NCBI RefSeq assembly: GCF_030411735.1
Contig: NW_026848197.1
Coordinates: forward strand, 1-64,000
Reading direction: 5' to 3'
DNA length: 64,000 bases
Source of the DNA: Phialemonium atrogriseum
Taxonomy: Eukaryota > Ascomycota > Sordariomycetes > Cephalothecales > Cephalothecaceae
The notes below the pieces were generated by a model, which ran no database searches, was not told the origin of the DNA, and saw only the letters and a list, made by a program, of their open reading frames with translations. Numbering within the stretch: the first letter of the stretch is position 1; every line of letters starts with the position of its first letter. This document shows positions 47,661 through 58,202 of this stretch, one piece after another. A program made the translations under genes and the position numbers.

Positions 47661-48664
47661 GGACACAACCAAGCAGCTCGGCCTCGCCAGCTACGTCCTT
47701 GCTTAGAGCAAGCGCTTAGGAACACCGCACTCATCGACACCAAGCGCAATGCTGGCGGGAATGGCCTTACGAACGGTGTCGATGTCAGCGCCGGCAATGG
47801 TCTAGCCAATCTGCAGCCGCAATTAGCTCCCCTAAGCGGCACCGTGATACTATGTTGATCTTCAAGTGCCTAGCCGCAAACTCGAGAGCAGCAGTGTAGT
47901 CAAAGGTGCCATTTCCCTAAACACAGCGCAGGGTCGGGAGAGTGTAGACAGGCGTCCATATCACTTGATGTTCTTGTCTGTCTTGTTGCACAAACCTGCG
48001 ACGAGTTTGGCATCCTAGCTGCATACAAAGAGGCTATCAAGTTCGCGACGCTTGTGTTTGCTAATAAGAGAGGTCTGACAAATAACATCCCAAGCAGCTG
48101 TGGTAGGCCATCTTGACCTAGTCCTTGGCGACTGCCTTGTGCTCGCGGACAAGGCGCTCGGTGGCAATCCTGCGCTCCCGCTCGGATGGATGTCAAGGTA
48201 GGGTCAGGAGCGGGATGGCGGCAGGCTGTTTGGAGGAAGGTCTAGTGTTGTGACTTGGCGGAAATGGCTGACCATATCCAGCTTAGCCAGAGAAGGGAAG
48301 CCTGTTGCCGAGGAGAATGTTGCCGACGGCTGTAAGTCCCTATCCCTAATCAGTGTGGGACAGGGTCGTGAATCCATCCGCCGTCTTTCGCAGAGACACA
48401 ATCGGTGGCAGCCAACGGGACTCGAATGGCATTAAGTGAAAAAGGCACGGACAACATGGGCAATCTGTCCCAATCAGCAGTTTTTGTTAGCACGTAGCAT
48501 TACTTTTAATGCGATCGTGCTGACCATGACGCCGACGGGCAGCAGCTTGCTAAAGAAGGCGGTCGGCGCCGCCAGCTTCCTGACCTTCTTTACGCGGAGG
48601 TCCCTGTCGCTCTTCCTCCGCCGGTCTTCAAGGCGTTGGCATGGTCGATGACGTCGTCCTTACG
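47661..48664. other. Segment between the two methyltransferase halves
   Basis: A minus frame across about 47700-47920 reads well (FDYTAALEFAARHLKINIVS, then AGADIDTVRKAIPASIALGV) with TAG stops at likely Gln or Trp codons. The family is not recognised. The rest is degenerate. Confidence 0.35.
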
Positions 48665-48830
48665 CGACAATTGTAAATGTTGGTAATCTTCAACCCAGCA
48701 AGCCTCTCGCCGAGCCTCCGCCAGTCGCCCTTGGTGCGCTTGCGCGAGCTGAGCAGCGTCAGCATCATGATGTCCAGCGCCGTGGCCTCCCACTAGGCCT
48801 GCCTAAGAAATATTCCCTGTCTCTTAGCCC
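48665..48830 (-). pseudogene. O-methyltransferase fragment, C-terminal part
   Basis: A minus frame reads IFLRQA, TAG, WEATALDIMMLTLLSSRKRT, KGDWRRLGERLAGLKITNIY. This is the C-terminal helix pair of PF00891 methyltransferases (ALDIxMLxL..S..ERTExDW..LL..AGLKI). The TAG is explained by CAG-to-TAG. It complements the plus-strand fragment at 47.5 kb almost exactly at the missing point. Confidence 0.7.
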
Positions 48831-49860
48831 CGGAGAGCGCGTTCTCCATTCTGGGGACGGTGAACCTTGTCTGTGACGCCCCCAGAGGATTGGGTTCCAA
48901 AGTGTGGCCGACCTTCTTGAACCTCGCAGCTGCCAACCGGACCCCACGGTGGTGCCCCACCTCTTGGGCTATCTCTGTGGTGGAGCGATGGGGGGATGTG
49001 CTGTCTGGTCCTTGGTGCAGATTGTCAGATCCAGCTTACAGGAGGAGATCATATCCTTTCCTCCCTCCGCCCAGCCCCGGAGGATCTAGCCCTGCAGCTC
49101 TTCCGCAGCTCCCGGCCATACGAATCGAGCTCCGACCGTAGCTCCCGGTGCGCAAAAAGAAAGCCGCCGAGCCGGGGCCATCCTCCGGTGCCAATGCAGG
49201 TAGCTTAGGCGCCGGCCCAAACCTCGACTCCGCCTGCTAGAAGGCCACCATGAACTCCCTCGAGGCGTGGTACCTCTACATCCCCGCAGAGAACGTGCGG
49301 GTGCCTAGTGACATGCTCGCCGACGATGCAAAGTCTTGGGAGCCTGTGTACATCGACATAGGGGAGGTCGTCTAAATGGCTCGAATTTGGGATAGACATG
49401 TTTAACGTACGAATGGTGATGGCAGTAGGTTGTCGGGCTTAACCTCCTGGGGAATGGCCCGAACGCACAAGAGAGACGCACCAGGCACTGCAGGTGCGGT
49501 TCATCTCATAACCCATGGGCCTATGGAGACCCAGATGTCGTCCGGTTTTTCGGCAGGCGACGCAGTGCGAAACCCGACGACGATTTCCGGCGGCGGTGGA
49601 GCTCTAAGTCGAAGGGTTCTGAAGCAACTTTAACCAATTAGCTTCCAGGATTCAGATATTATAGTGCTTTATAAAGTCTAAGGTTAAGGTCAGATGATGC
49701 TGGCGAATGTACCATAGCACGGCTCATTGAGGTCATCGCTGTTCCCGAGGCTGCAGGAGGACTGCATCATCCATTTAAGCCCAGGACGGGAAATACAGTT
49801 CATCTACTCCTGCCATGTGTTGATCCTCCAATTGGAAGCATCGAGGTTTTTATGACAATG
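48831..49860. other. Decayed DNA, unassigned shard
   Basis: Around 49220-49374 a plus frame reads AC, TAG, KATMNSLEAWYLYIPAENVR, then VPSDMLADDAKSWEPVYIDI. It looks like a conserved exon, but I cannot name the family. The rest is without recognisable content. Confidence 0.35.
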
Positions 49861-51950
49861 CTAATAGTAAATAAAATAAACTAAAAGATCATAATAGTAA
49901 ATCGCGCTAAATCCGTCGCATTAAAAAGCTGCACCAATTAAGTTCAACCTTTCTAGTAATAGCTAGTTAAGCTTTAGTCTTATAGATAGCATTTGCAAAT
50001 GCTATTAAAAAAGTTGTTGTAATAGTATTGGTAGGTAGGTTTAGGTTATACTAACTTAGCAGTCTTTTAAGATATGCTTTGCCTTACTATACTTAAAGGA
50101 AAGGCGCTAGTTTTTGCAATGTTGCTTTTTAGCATTAGTTATCTTGCTAAATAATTGTAGTTAAAAGTTTAACTATAGTTATTGCAGTTGCTGCAATTAC
50201 TATTATAGTTATTATTAGCTAGGTGTTTATAGTCTTTGCTATAAGACTAGTTGTTGCTTATAAAGTTGCAGTTAGGTTAAAGCTACTTGTTAATATCATA
50301 AGTTTTTTAAACCTTTTAGATATTGTTAAGCAACTAATTGATAGCAATACTAATGCAGTTGATTTATATAAAGCTATTATATAGCTAGCTAGTAAATTAG
50401 TATAAGAGAAGGTTATAGCTAATTGTCTAACTAGCTTTAAAGGCTAAAGACTTTAGTTAAGTATAGAAGTTAACTAGGCTTTTACTATCTTTTTGCTAAG
50501 CTTCAAACTACTTTTAAAGGTTGTCTTAATAGTTAGCTTGCATATAAGAGTGGTTTTGTTAAACCTAGCAGACAAATTTATACTAGTAATAGCATATATA
50601 TAAGTAAGCATTGATTGCTATATGCTAACAATTTTTTGTTATCTAATCAAAGTAGCTAGTAGTAAAGGCATCTTAAATATTAGTAGTTTGGTACTAGTTA
50701 AAGTTTGCAATAAAAGTAGTCTTAAGGTTGTTAAACTAGGCATAGTAGTTGGCAAGACTTTTGTTAGCTTTTAATATAGTAATCTTGTTAATATAAGTGC
50801 CTTTTAAGCCAAGGTAAGCTTTAAAGTAATTGTTAAGCTTGTTATCTTTATTAAGAGATAGCTAGTAAGGTTTTAGGTAAAACCTTGACTAAAAGACTGG
50901 CAAAACCTTTGATTAAGCTTTTGGCAGGCTTTTTAAGCTAGATTTGCAGCTGTATTCTTAAGCTAAAAGATAGCTTGTTAGCTTTCTTAGACTATACTTA
51001 AGCCTAGCATACTAGTAGATTGCAATAACTTGTTATTAGTCTTTAAACCTAGGCTAGTAAATTGCTACGCTTTATTGCAAAGCTTTACTACCTTGACAAA
51101 AGCAGCTAGCTAGTTGCTTAAAATATAAGCGCTATTTATATAGTATTAGATTTGCCTATGCAAGTAGGAGGAGACATAGTTAACATTATAAGCTAGGTAG
51201 CCTTTTAGGTTTGTAGTAGTAAAAGCTACTTATCTAGCTAGTAAGGTAGTAGGTTTGACTATTTAACTATTGCAAAGCTAACAGCAAGGTTAATAGTAGG
51301 TTGATTAGGCATGCTAGCATTGTTATTATTATTTAACATTGTAGAATTTAGTAAAGTTAGCATATTAAATCAAAGGCAAAAGCATACTGTATAGCAAGCT
51401 TGTTAAAAGAGGCTTTAAACTTATAATAGGTTGCAAGACTTAAGTTAGCAGCAAGATAGAAATATAAGAGTAATTAGTCTAATTAACTTATACAAGGTAG
51501 CTAATTGGCATAGGTTTTGACAAAGAGGTTTGCTGCAATAGTATTGCTAGTAAAGTACGTAAGAAGCTGTCTTGAGTAGCTTTTTAGTCAAAACGTCTAT
51601 TAAAGCATGCCTTTGTAAACCTTTAGGCAAGTCTATCGCAGTCTTTAACCTAGGGCTGCCTAGAGGTTCCTACGCAAGCCCTTTGCAAAGACCTTGTAAG
51701 ACTAGTTGGCTAGGCTAGCTAGGCCTTCTTACCCTGTAAGGCAAAACTATACTAATTACAAGGCTTTCTAATTAAAGGCTACGCTTATGCTAATCACTCA
51801 AAGCCACTTTATGTGGCAGACAAAGCCACCTTAGCCACTAGGCTTTCCTAGGCCCCGCGCGTGGGAGCTAGGGCAATATTAACCTAGGCCTTTGAGGCGT
51901 GACACAGGCTTTCAAGAAACTCAACAACATAGTCTCTAGAGTCTCCTAGG
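49861..51950. other. AT-rich RIP-like block
   Basis: About 2.1 kb with dense CTA, TAG, TTA and GCTAGC words, rare CpG and no ORF. It is probably one or more transposons erased by C-to-T mutation. I found no terminal repeats. Confidence 0.7.
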
Positions 51951-52687
51951 AAAGCGTTAATGCAGGACACTGATTTGTTTCAGCAAGAAATCTATGGATA
52001 GGATTAACCTTAAACCGCTTGCTAAGAGGCCCTCCCTAGCGACGAATAAAACTCACGTGTTACTAATTTTTAAAACCTTTTCCAAGCCTAGGTATAATAT
52101 ATTACCATTCTATAAAGGGAATATTCTATCTACTAGAGGCTCTTGCTTCAGCAGACTAGGACCTACAAATCAGCCATAGCAGTTCTGCCAAGAGCGGCGG
52201 GGCGGGGCGATCCGAGGTCCCAGATTATTAAACATTCCACTCTGGCCTCCCTATTCCACGTTAGGCCAAGCCACTCCCGTCTTGTCCACTCACCTTCTCT
52301 CATCCTTGTCGACAAAACCAGCCTCGCGACATTCGAATTTCAAATGCATGGCGAGAAGGGCGTTGCCTAAGCTAACCAGCCATCTTGTAATCAGGTGGTT
52401 AAAGCTAATCGCAACACCTTTGCAGCTAAATGGAATGCCAAGATGCAGTCATGCTGCGCAGGTTTTGCGTTTGTCTTGGCGTTGTGCCTAGAGATGCAGA
52501 CTTGTCAAAAAAAAAAAAAAATGTGGCGCCTTATTTTTTAGCGACAGTACTAGAGCGGGGTTGTTTTGGTGCTGGTCAATAAGCTCACGACGACCGTTTT
52601 AAATTCAAGTCAGAACCGTTTCATACAGCTAAGAATATGCCGCCGGTGCCGCGACAAAAAACCTCACACGAATCACCAAAGTTTAGG
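51951..52687. other. Spacer before the Tc1/mariner element
   Basis: Less AT-rich than its left neighbour. It includes a poly-A run at 52507-52521. ORFs at 51994-52491 have no motifs. Confidence 0.4.
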
Positions 52688-52689
52688 TA

Positions 52690-52727
52690 CAAATCACCTA
52701 CCAAAAGTCATTAGCCACTTTAGGAAA
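52690..52727 (+). repeat. Left terminal inverted repeat of Tc1/mariner
   Basis: Thirty-eight bases starting CAAATCACCTACC. It is identical to the reverse complement of 54002-54039. Confidence 0.92.
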
Positions 52728-52812
52728 TCTCCACTTTTTTACAACGCGTCTTCTATCATCAACGCGTTCCTACCTTCCTTTTACCCACAACAACCTACAA
52801 AAACCCACAAAA

Positions 52813-53871
52813 ATGCCGTACTAGCCAGTTACTAGCCGCCAGGAGCATTCTTCTAAGACAATTGCAGTTATCTAGGCCTTACACTGTATAGGCTACTTAG
52901 CTTCAAAAATCTAGCTTGAAAATGGCCTTCTAAAGTCAACTATTACCTAGATTCTTCGACAGCTATGAAAATCGCTAGGAAACGAATAGAAGAAAGCAGT
53001 TCAAACTAAAAGGCTGCCAAAGCTTAATCTACACGCAGAATGCCAGCTTGTTCAATATATCGCTACTAATCCCTTCTCTACACTAGCATGTCTCGGCACG
53101 CCCTCAAAGACCAGGATGCGACTTTCTAACAACACTACTTGCCAGTATTTGGCTAAGAACAAATACTACGCCTTTCGCCCGCGCCGGAAGCCATATCTTA
53201 CCAAGGCCTACAAGCTTGCCTGCCTTCGATTTGCTCGCCAGATGCAGCATTGGAAGCTTGACGACGTGGCTTGTATTTGCTTTTCTGACAAGTCAACCTT
53301 CGAGATTGGAATCGACTCTCAGCCGCCATAGGTTTGGCGAAAACGTGGCCAAGCATACAAGTCTCGAAACCTAAAGCTAACCTTTAAGTCTAGACGCTTA
53401 GCTGTGGGAATTTAGAGAGCTATTTCGATGAACTTCAAGTCAGAGCTTCTCATTGTGCCTTGCGATGCGCAGATAAACTCACAGAAGTATATTAGACTGG
53501 TTTTGAATAAGAAAGCACATCCATTCTACCAGAAGGTCATGGAAGAACATAGGGATGCAATTTGGCAAAAAGATAGGACAAAATATCACACCTCAAAAGC
53601 AACTCAAAGTCATCAAGCAGCTTTAGGAATAGTGATCCTTGATTAGCCTGCCCAGTCCCCCAATTTAAACCCAATCGAGAACCTTTGGAGGATCATAAAG
53701 CTTCAAATCTCACAGCAGCGCCATCGAATTTCCTCGATCCAAGAGATGGAAACCATACTTCAAGAAGAATAGGACCGACTTACACCAGCAGACTGGGTTA
53801 ACATAGTGAGGTCATTCGCCAAGCGCTGCAAAGAAGTGATCAAAAATCACAGCGGGGCTACTCATTACTAA
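52813..53871 (+). pseudogene. Tc1/mariner transposase with ten in-frame stops
   Basis: A single 353-codon frame runs from ATG 52813 to TAA 53869-53871 without any frameshift. It has an N-terminal helix-turn-helix region (SRQEHSSKTIAVI and following) and the catalytic DDE parts: CICFSDKSTFEIG with the first Asp, then KDRTKYHTSKATQSH around the second acidic site, and PAQSPNLNPIENLW with the final acidic site. Ten internal stops interrupt it: nine TAG and one TGA, no TAA. Several fall where relatives have Trp or Gln (for example before PAQSP, normally W). The element is dead but could be mobilised in trans, as its termini are intact. Confidence 0.92.
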
Positions 53872-54001
53872 GGCAATATTAGTATCATAAGAATGCCCAG
53901 ATTTCCAGCTTCATTTTGTATATAGTTATATTAGTCTTACTATAATAGTTGTTGTGCAATATCAAGATAAAGGTGGTTGTAGAAGTGTATGGAAGTGGGG
54001 C

Positions 54002-54039
54002 TTTCCTAAAGTGGCTAATGACTTTTGGTAGGTGATTTG
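54002..54039 (-). repeat. Right terminal inverted repeat of Tc1/mariner
   Basis: Thirty-eight bases ending GGTGATTTG. It is identical to the reverse complement of 52690-52727. Confidence 0.92.
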
Positions 54040-54223
54040 TACAATCACATGCAGAACCAGATGCCACACCATGCTTCCTTGCAACGCCCAGCTCGATGGT
54101 ACTAAATATCCAATCTCACAACACACCGAGGAGTTTGACGTTTTTTTCCAAATGAGTAAATGGTCAGCCACAACAAGAAACGAGAAAGGGTGGATATATG
54201 CTACTTACCCAGATGTTCCAGTC

Positions 54224-54304
54224 CTATTTTTTTGGATCTGCGCCACAGGTAGGGCAGATGATTCCCTTGAAACCTTTGCCGTTGCAAGTCTCACAAGTAG
54301 CCAT
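54224..54304 (-). CDS. Possible 26-residue zinc-ribbon-like peptide
   Basis: The frame starting at ATG 54304 encodes 26 residues: MATCETCNGKGF followed by KGIICPTCGADPKK and a TAG. Two CxxC pairs (CETC and CPTC) spaced 10 residues apart, with NGKG as in DnaJ-type CxxCxGxG modules, would suit one bound zinc. The same frame is open for 60 more codons upstream, so the true start could be at 54484. It lies in DNA with little RIP signature, right of the Tc1/mariner element. Whether it is expressed is unknown. Confidence 0.35.
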   Translation of the reverse strand: MATCETCNGKGFKGIICPTCGADPKK

Positions 54305-54593
54305 CTTCGATGTGGACAAAATTAACCCAGGAAGTCGTGAAAAGCTTATATAGGAATAATCAGAATCAGGGGTGAAGCAGGAAATGTCAAAGGAGGATCG
54401 TCCGTAGTATTTAAAGCATTGGGCCACTTTGCCACCCAATTTGGACCCGCTGCGGCCCACTGCCGTCAGCAGCGGATTAACCAATTTCCCGAGATTAATA
54501 GCGCAAGTCTTCCAACGCTAACCTCAGAGGATTCGGTCATGTTATGCAGGTTTGGCGTTTGTTACCCCGCATCTTATTAACTGCACCTGTGAC

Positions 54594-55079
54594 TCATCTG
54601 TCCTCGCCGCCGCCTCCGGGAGAGACGCTTTGTTGTCTCCATCGGGTGGAATGCGGACAGACTCTATTATTGCTATGATTCCCAATACCGATGCGCAGGA
54701 CATCTCCTTCTTCTAAGGGTAGGATATAAGACAGGTTGGCAAATCCTTTAGTATTTGGACTTTCGCTTGTTATAAGACCAAAGCTACCTGTAATGCTACT
54801 GTCCACTACTTGAATTCCACATCCGCATTGTACACTCGAACTCTGTATCCCCGTGACACAGGTTGCCCCGTCGCCCCCGTGATCTTCCCGTGCCAGCAGG
54901 CTTGAACCTCGCCGGCTGGGAAGATCATAATCAGCATCCCGGTTGCGATTACCGATGTTTGGTCGCCAACCGTAAAGGTGTGTTCTCCCTTGATGTATTC
55001 CTTCGTGCCGTTGAGAGCATCCGCACCAATAGTAGGCATCGCAAACTCCGAAGCTTCTCTGTTCCTCTGTTGAGGACAC
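54594..55079 (-). pseudogene. Unknown beta-rich protein gene split by one frameshift
   Basis: The frame from ATG 55039 reads GADALNGTKEYIKGEHTFTV, through FPAGEVQACWHGKITG and GYRVRVYNADVEFK, then TAG at 54806. The next frame continues sensibly with VVDSSITGSFGLITSE and LSYILPLEEGDVLRIGIG. Adding one base near 54808 would join them into about 135 residues of beta-strand-like sequence. No intron of reasonable size fits the junction. No family is recognised. A recent single-base deletion or a sequencing error is equally possible. Confidence 0.45.
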
Positions 55080-55390
55080 TCGCTTTACAAGTTTTGAGTG
55101 TCAAGGGGGGCCAAACCTATTTATACAGTTAGCTCCGTATAGGCTTGACAAATAAAACGGCTCCTCACTCAAAGTGATGTTCGATTGCGCGAGCCTGTTG
55201 TTGTCGAGTCTATTGTCGGTTGTCCGTATGGGGCTTTTATGATGGAATGCATTTAGCCTTGGTGCCTGACTTGGGCGTCTGACCGAAAAAAAGAAAGACA
55301 CAAGCGGTACGTGCTTTGACCCAACAATCACCCACAATAAATAACCCCTTGCAGCATCCTGATAGATTCAAGGTCAGGTGACCGGCCTAA

Positions 55391-55771
55391 TTGAGGTCCG
55401 AATGTAATTGCTTCTTCCATTTCATGATTGGGTATCAAAAGAGGGGTTATTTTGGCTGTATTTATGGGAGTCTAGGGGCCCCCCAGCATGACTGGGGACC
55501 TGCGGGGACACACACCTTTCAATATAACTTTGACCCACTCAATTCAACACAATGGACCCCGCGGCAATTAATCCGGTGCGCCAGTTGCGGCGCGAATTTC
55601 CCGTCGGCAGACACCCACCTCTGGTTAGGCATCCCATCAGACAATTATTTTTTCGGTATGCTGGTCAACGGTCAGGTCAGCGATACTTCTGGCAGGCAGC
55701 GATTTGTGATCTGGTCAGCAGCGCCTACAAATAATTCTGCAGCAGATGCAGGTAGGTGGTCTTGGAATTGA
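55391..55771 (+). CDS. Hypothetical 126-residue ORF
   Basis: The plus ORF is Trp- and aromatic-rich (TQWTPRQLIRCASCGANF, then THLWLGIPSDNYFFGMLVNG, ending AGRWSWN). One CxxC is present. There is no recognised domain, no signal peptide and no splice evidence. It shares the less mutated island with the two preceding minus-strand ORFs, and the three may have arrived together. Confidence 0.3.
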   Translation: MRSECNCFFHFMIGYQKRGYFGCIYGSLGAPQHDWGPAGTHTFQYNFDPLNSTQWTPRQLIRCASCGANFPSADTHLWLGIPSDNYFFGMLVNGQVSDTSGRQRFVIWSAAPTNNSAADAGRWSWN

Positions 55772-55889
55772 TTCTGATCTCCATCGAGCTTCCTGCTAAT
55801 CTACATATTCCAGCATCGTCTTTGCCTATCCTGCCCTCATATGCCCCAACACCATCGCATGCTTAACCAGTACAGACTGCACCATGTTA

Positions 55890-57354
55890 GGAAAAATGCG
55901 CTGCTTTAAACATAAAACTCTTAGGCTTTTCAAGCTAATTTCAAGGTCTTCCTAGGCTAACAGTTCTCAAAACTGCAAGGTGTTTTATCCTTCTGTTAAA
56001 CACTTTGATAAAAAATGACAACAAAGACAAGACACTCTAGGCTAAAGAGAAGGAGATGTAGGTATATAAAAGAAGGGGAAGGGAAAGACATAAGCTAATT
56101 AAAAGGAAATGTATCAGTATTCTACAGTAATATAAAGTCTAACTTTGAAATGTGTAGGCAGAGTAGACATAAATAGAGCTATTCTTGTTAGCTCTCTCTC
56201 CTTTCTAATTATTAAGTACTATTAAAGCTACATATAAGTCTTAAGGGTAGTAAGGGAATGCTATTGCGAAATTTATAGTCTCTCTATTGTCAAGAATAAA
56301 GCCTAAAGCTAGCATAGTGTTTTAAAGTGTATAATATAGCTTAACTGCATTTTAAAGACGCAATCCTTTATACAAAAGGTAGTCTCTTTAGTTATAGAGA
56401 ATATAAAAACTTAGGTTAGAGAGGTATATAACTAGAGCATGTCTAGGACTGTTATATGATGTTTAGTGTCTAGCTAGGCTAGTATGTTGTTTGCTTGCCT
56501 ACCTATGCCTACAGCTATGCTAGCGCCTTTTGTAACTATTTCCTAAAGCCTAAGTGGCATCTTTTTCTTGCCTATGCTTACAATGCAAGTTAATGCAACC
56601 TTTAGCTATATAACACCTTAACTTATACTTAATACCTACCTTATAAGCTACTTCTTAAAGTAGCGTCTATATTTTAGCTAGTTGCTTTCTTTAATCTCAA
56701 ATGCAAGGTATAAATGTTAGCATAGCCTTAGGTTATCTAATAGATATAACTAACTTTGAAAGCTAATGCCTTCTGTTGCAGTCGCATCTATCTCTACATC
56801 TATGTCTATGTATGTATCTATTGCTAGCCTTAAAGCCTCTAAGCTAATAACAAACCCTAAAATGCATTTCCAAAGCGATTTGCACTTGTCTTTGCCATAT
56901 TCTAAATAAAGACTTAGCCTATATTTAATAAGCTTTTATATGTTTGTATTTTTTAACTTGGGATAAGCTTTGACATAAACCTTTATCTTGGAAGCTTTGA
57001 AAGTAACATCCTCTAGCTGCCTTATAGTAAAGCAGATATTTAAAAACAATAGTGTATCTAGCTTAGATTTGCAAATTTTTTGCCAAGAGTTGCTTTTCTT
57101 GGCAATCCCTAAGCAATAGTCTCTAAAGTCCTTGCATCTACCAAGTCTTATATAGGTGCTAAGTTTAGTGGAAGCAGCAAGCTTAGGAAACTATACCTTT
57201 GCTGCGTTAAATAGCTTGACAAGTTTGATAATTCGTCGCAGTTCTTCTGCTATCTTATTTGCCACTGCAATTTCAAATTTACTACGCAAAATCTTTGATT
57301 TGATAAGCTTAAATTGTTCCATTTACAAGGCTAGTGCAAGGCACTAGATTTGTT
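55890..57354. other. AT-rich RIP-like block
   Basis: About 1.5 kb rich in TA, CTA and TTA words with few CpG. The short plus ORF 57156-57347 is likely transposon debris. No terminal repeats were seen. Confidence 0.65.
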
Positions 57355-57645
57355 AGCTTAACCTAGGTTAAGCTAACCTAAGTCGCATGCCAAACCTATT
57401 ATTAGGCAGAAATAAACTAACCTAGGTTGCGCCAACCTAGGTTAAGCTAACTAGGTTAAGCTAACAAAGTCATATGCGAATTTTATTATTGGCTAGAAAG
57501 CAACCAACCTAGGTTGCGCTAACCTATGTTAAGCAAACCTAGGTTAAGCCAACCAAGTCAAGTCAACTAAGTCAAGTCAACCAAGTCGCATGCCAATCTT
57601 ATTATTGGCTAGAAGAAAAGAAACTAACCTAGGTTAAGCTAGGTA
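57355..57645. repeat. Tandem repeat array, about 110-bp period
   Basis: Three diverged units, each containing AACCTAGGTTAAGCTAA words, a GTCGCATGCCAA-type block and ATTATTGGCTAGAA. The palindrome CCTAGG recurs throughout. Differences are mainly C/T and G/A. Confidence 0.75.
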
Positions 57646-57980
57646 AAGACAATATAGTGCGCTAATCCTATCAGCTATTTTAGATATAATTAGCATGTTA
57701 TTCTTTTGCTTTGTATAATACATGTATAAATAATTATCATTGACTTATTAACTCCAAGACATACAAGTTTTTAGCCTTATCTATCTTTTACCTAACTAAC
57801 ATACCTAGTGGTAAGCTTTTTCTAATTAAATAGCCAACCTCTTAATATGTATAATCAACTTTAACAAAGGCGCTTTGCTAGCCTAAATCTGCTACCTAAG
57901 TAAAAGGCAGTCGCTAGCTGCTTTACGCTAAGCATATGCACTTGCAGTTAAGGGAACTGCCGCTAGACTTGGTAGACAAG

Positions 57981-58202
57981 TGTAAGAACTCTCACATGGG
58001 CAGTTAGGTTAAGAAGCCAACCTACATTTGGAATTAGGTTCCGCCAAGGCTTTAACCTATCTGCAATAGAAAACCCTTTGCATACACAACTGTAAGAAAG
58101 GTAAGTTAAAGTTCAAGTTTAAATACCAGCCCTACCTTTGGCTCCTACTACATTTACATGCTATATCTTTTCCCTATGCAAGGCATTAGCCTACCTCTTA
58201 CA
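57981..58202. repeat. Left LTR
   Basis: 222 bases, TGTAAGA...TCTTACA. It differs from the right LTR mainly by transitions. Confidence 0.88.

Larger units (their letters stand above)
52690..54039 (+). mobile_element. Complete Tc1/mariner transposon
   Basis: A 1350-base element is flanked by TA at 52688-52689 and 54040-54041, the target duplication of this superfamily. Terminal inverted repeats match perfectly for 38 bases (52690-52727 against 54002-54039) and imperfectly for about 9 more. One transposase frame fills the interior. The perfect termini contrast with the heavily stopped coding region. Confidence 0.92.

Noticed and set aside
49861..51950. AT-rich block as a centromere or replication origin
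   Set aside because: Its composition matches the RIP-mutated transposon blocks elsewhere in the window, which is the simpler explanation this close to a telomere.
52566..52835. 89-codon ORF spanning the Tc1/mariner left end
   Set aside because: It crosses the inverted repeat and outside DNA. The same peptide appears in minus ORFs at the right end, showing it is translated repeat sequence.
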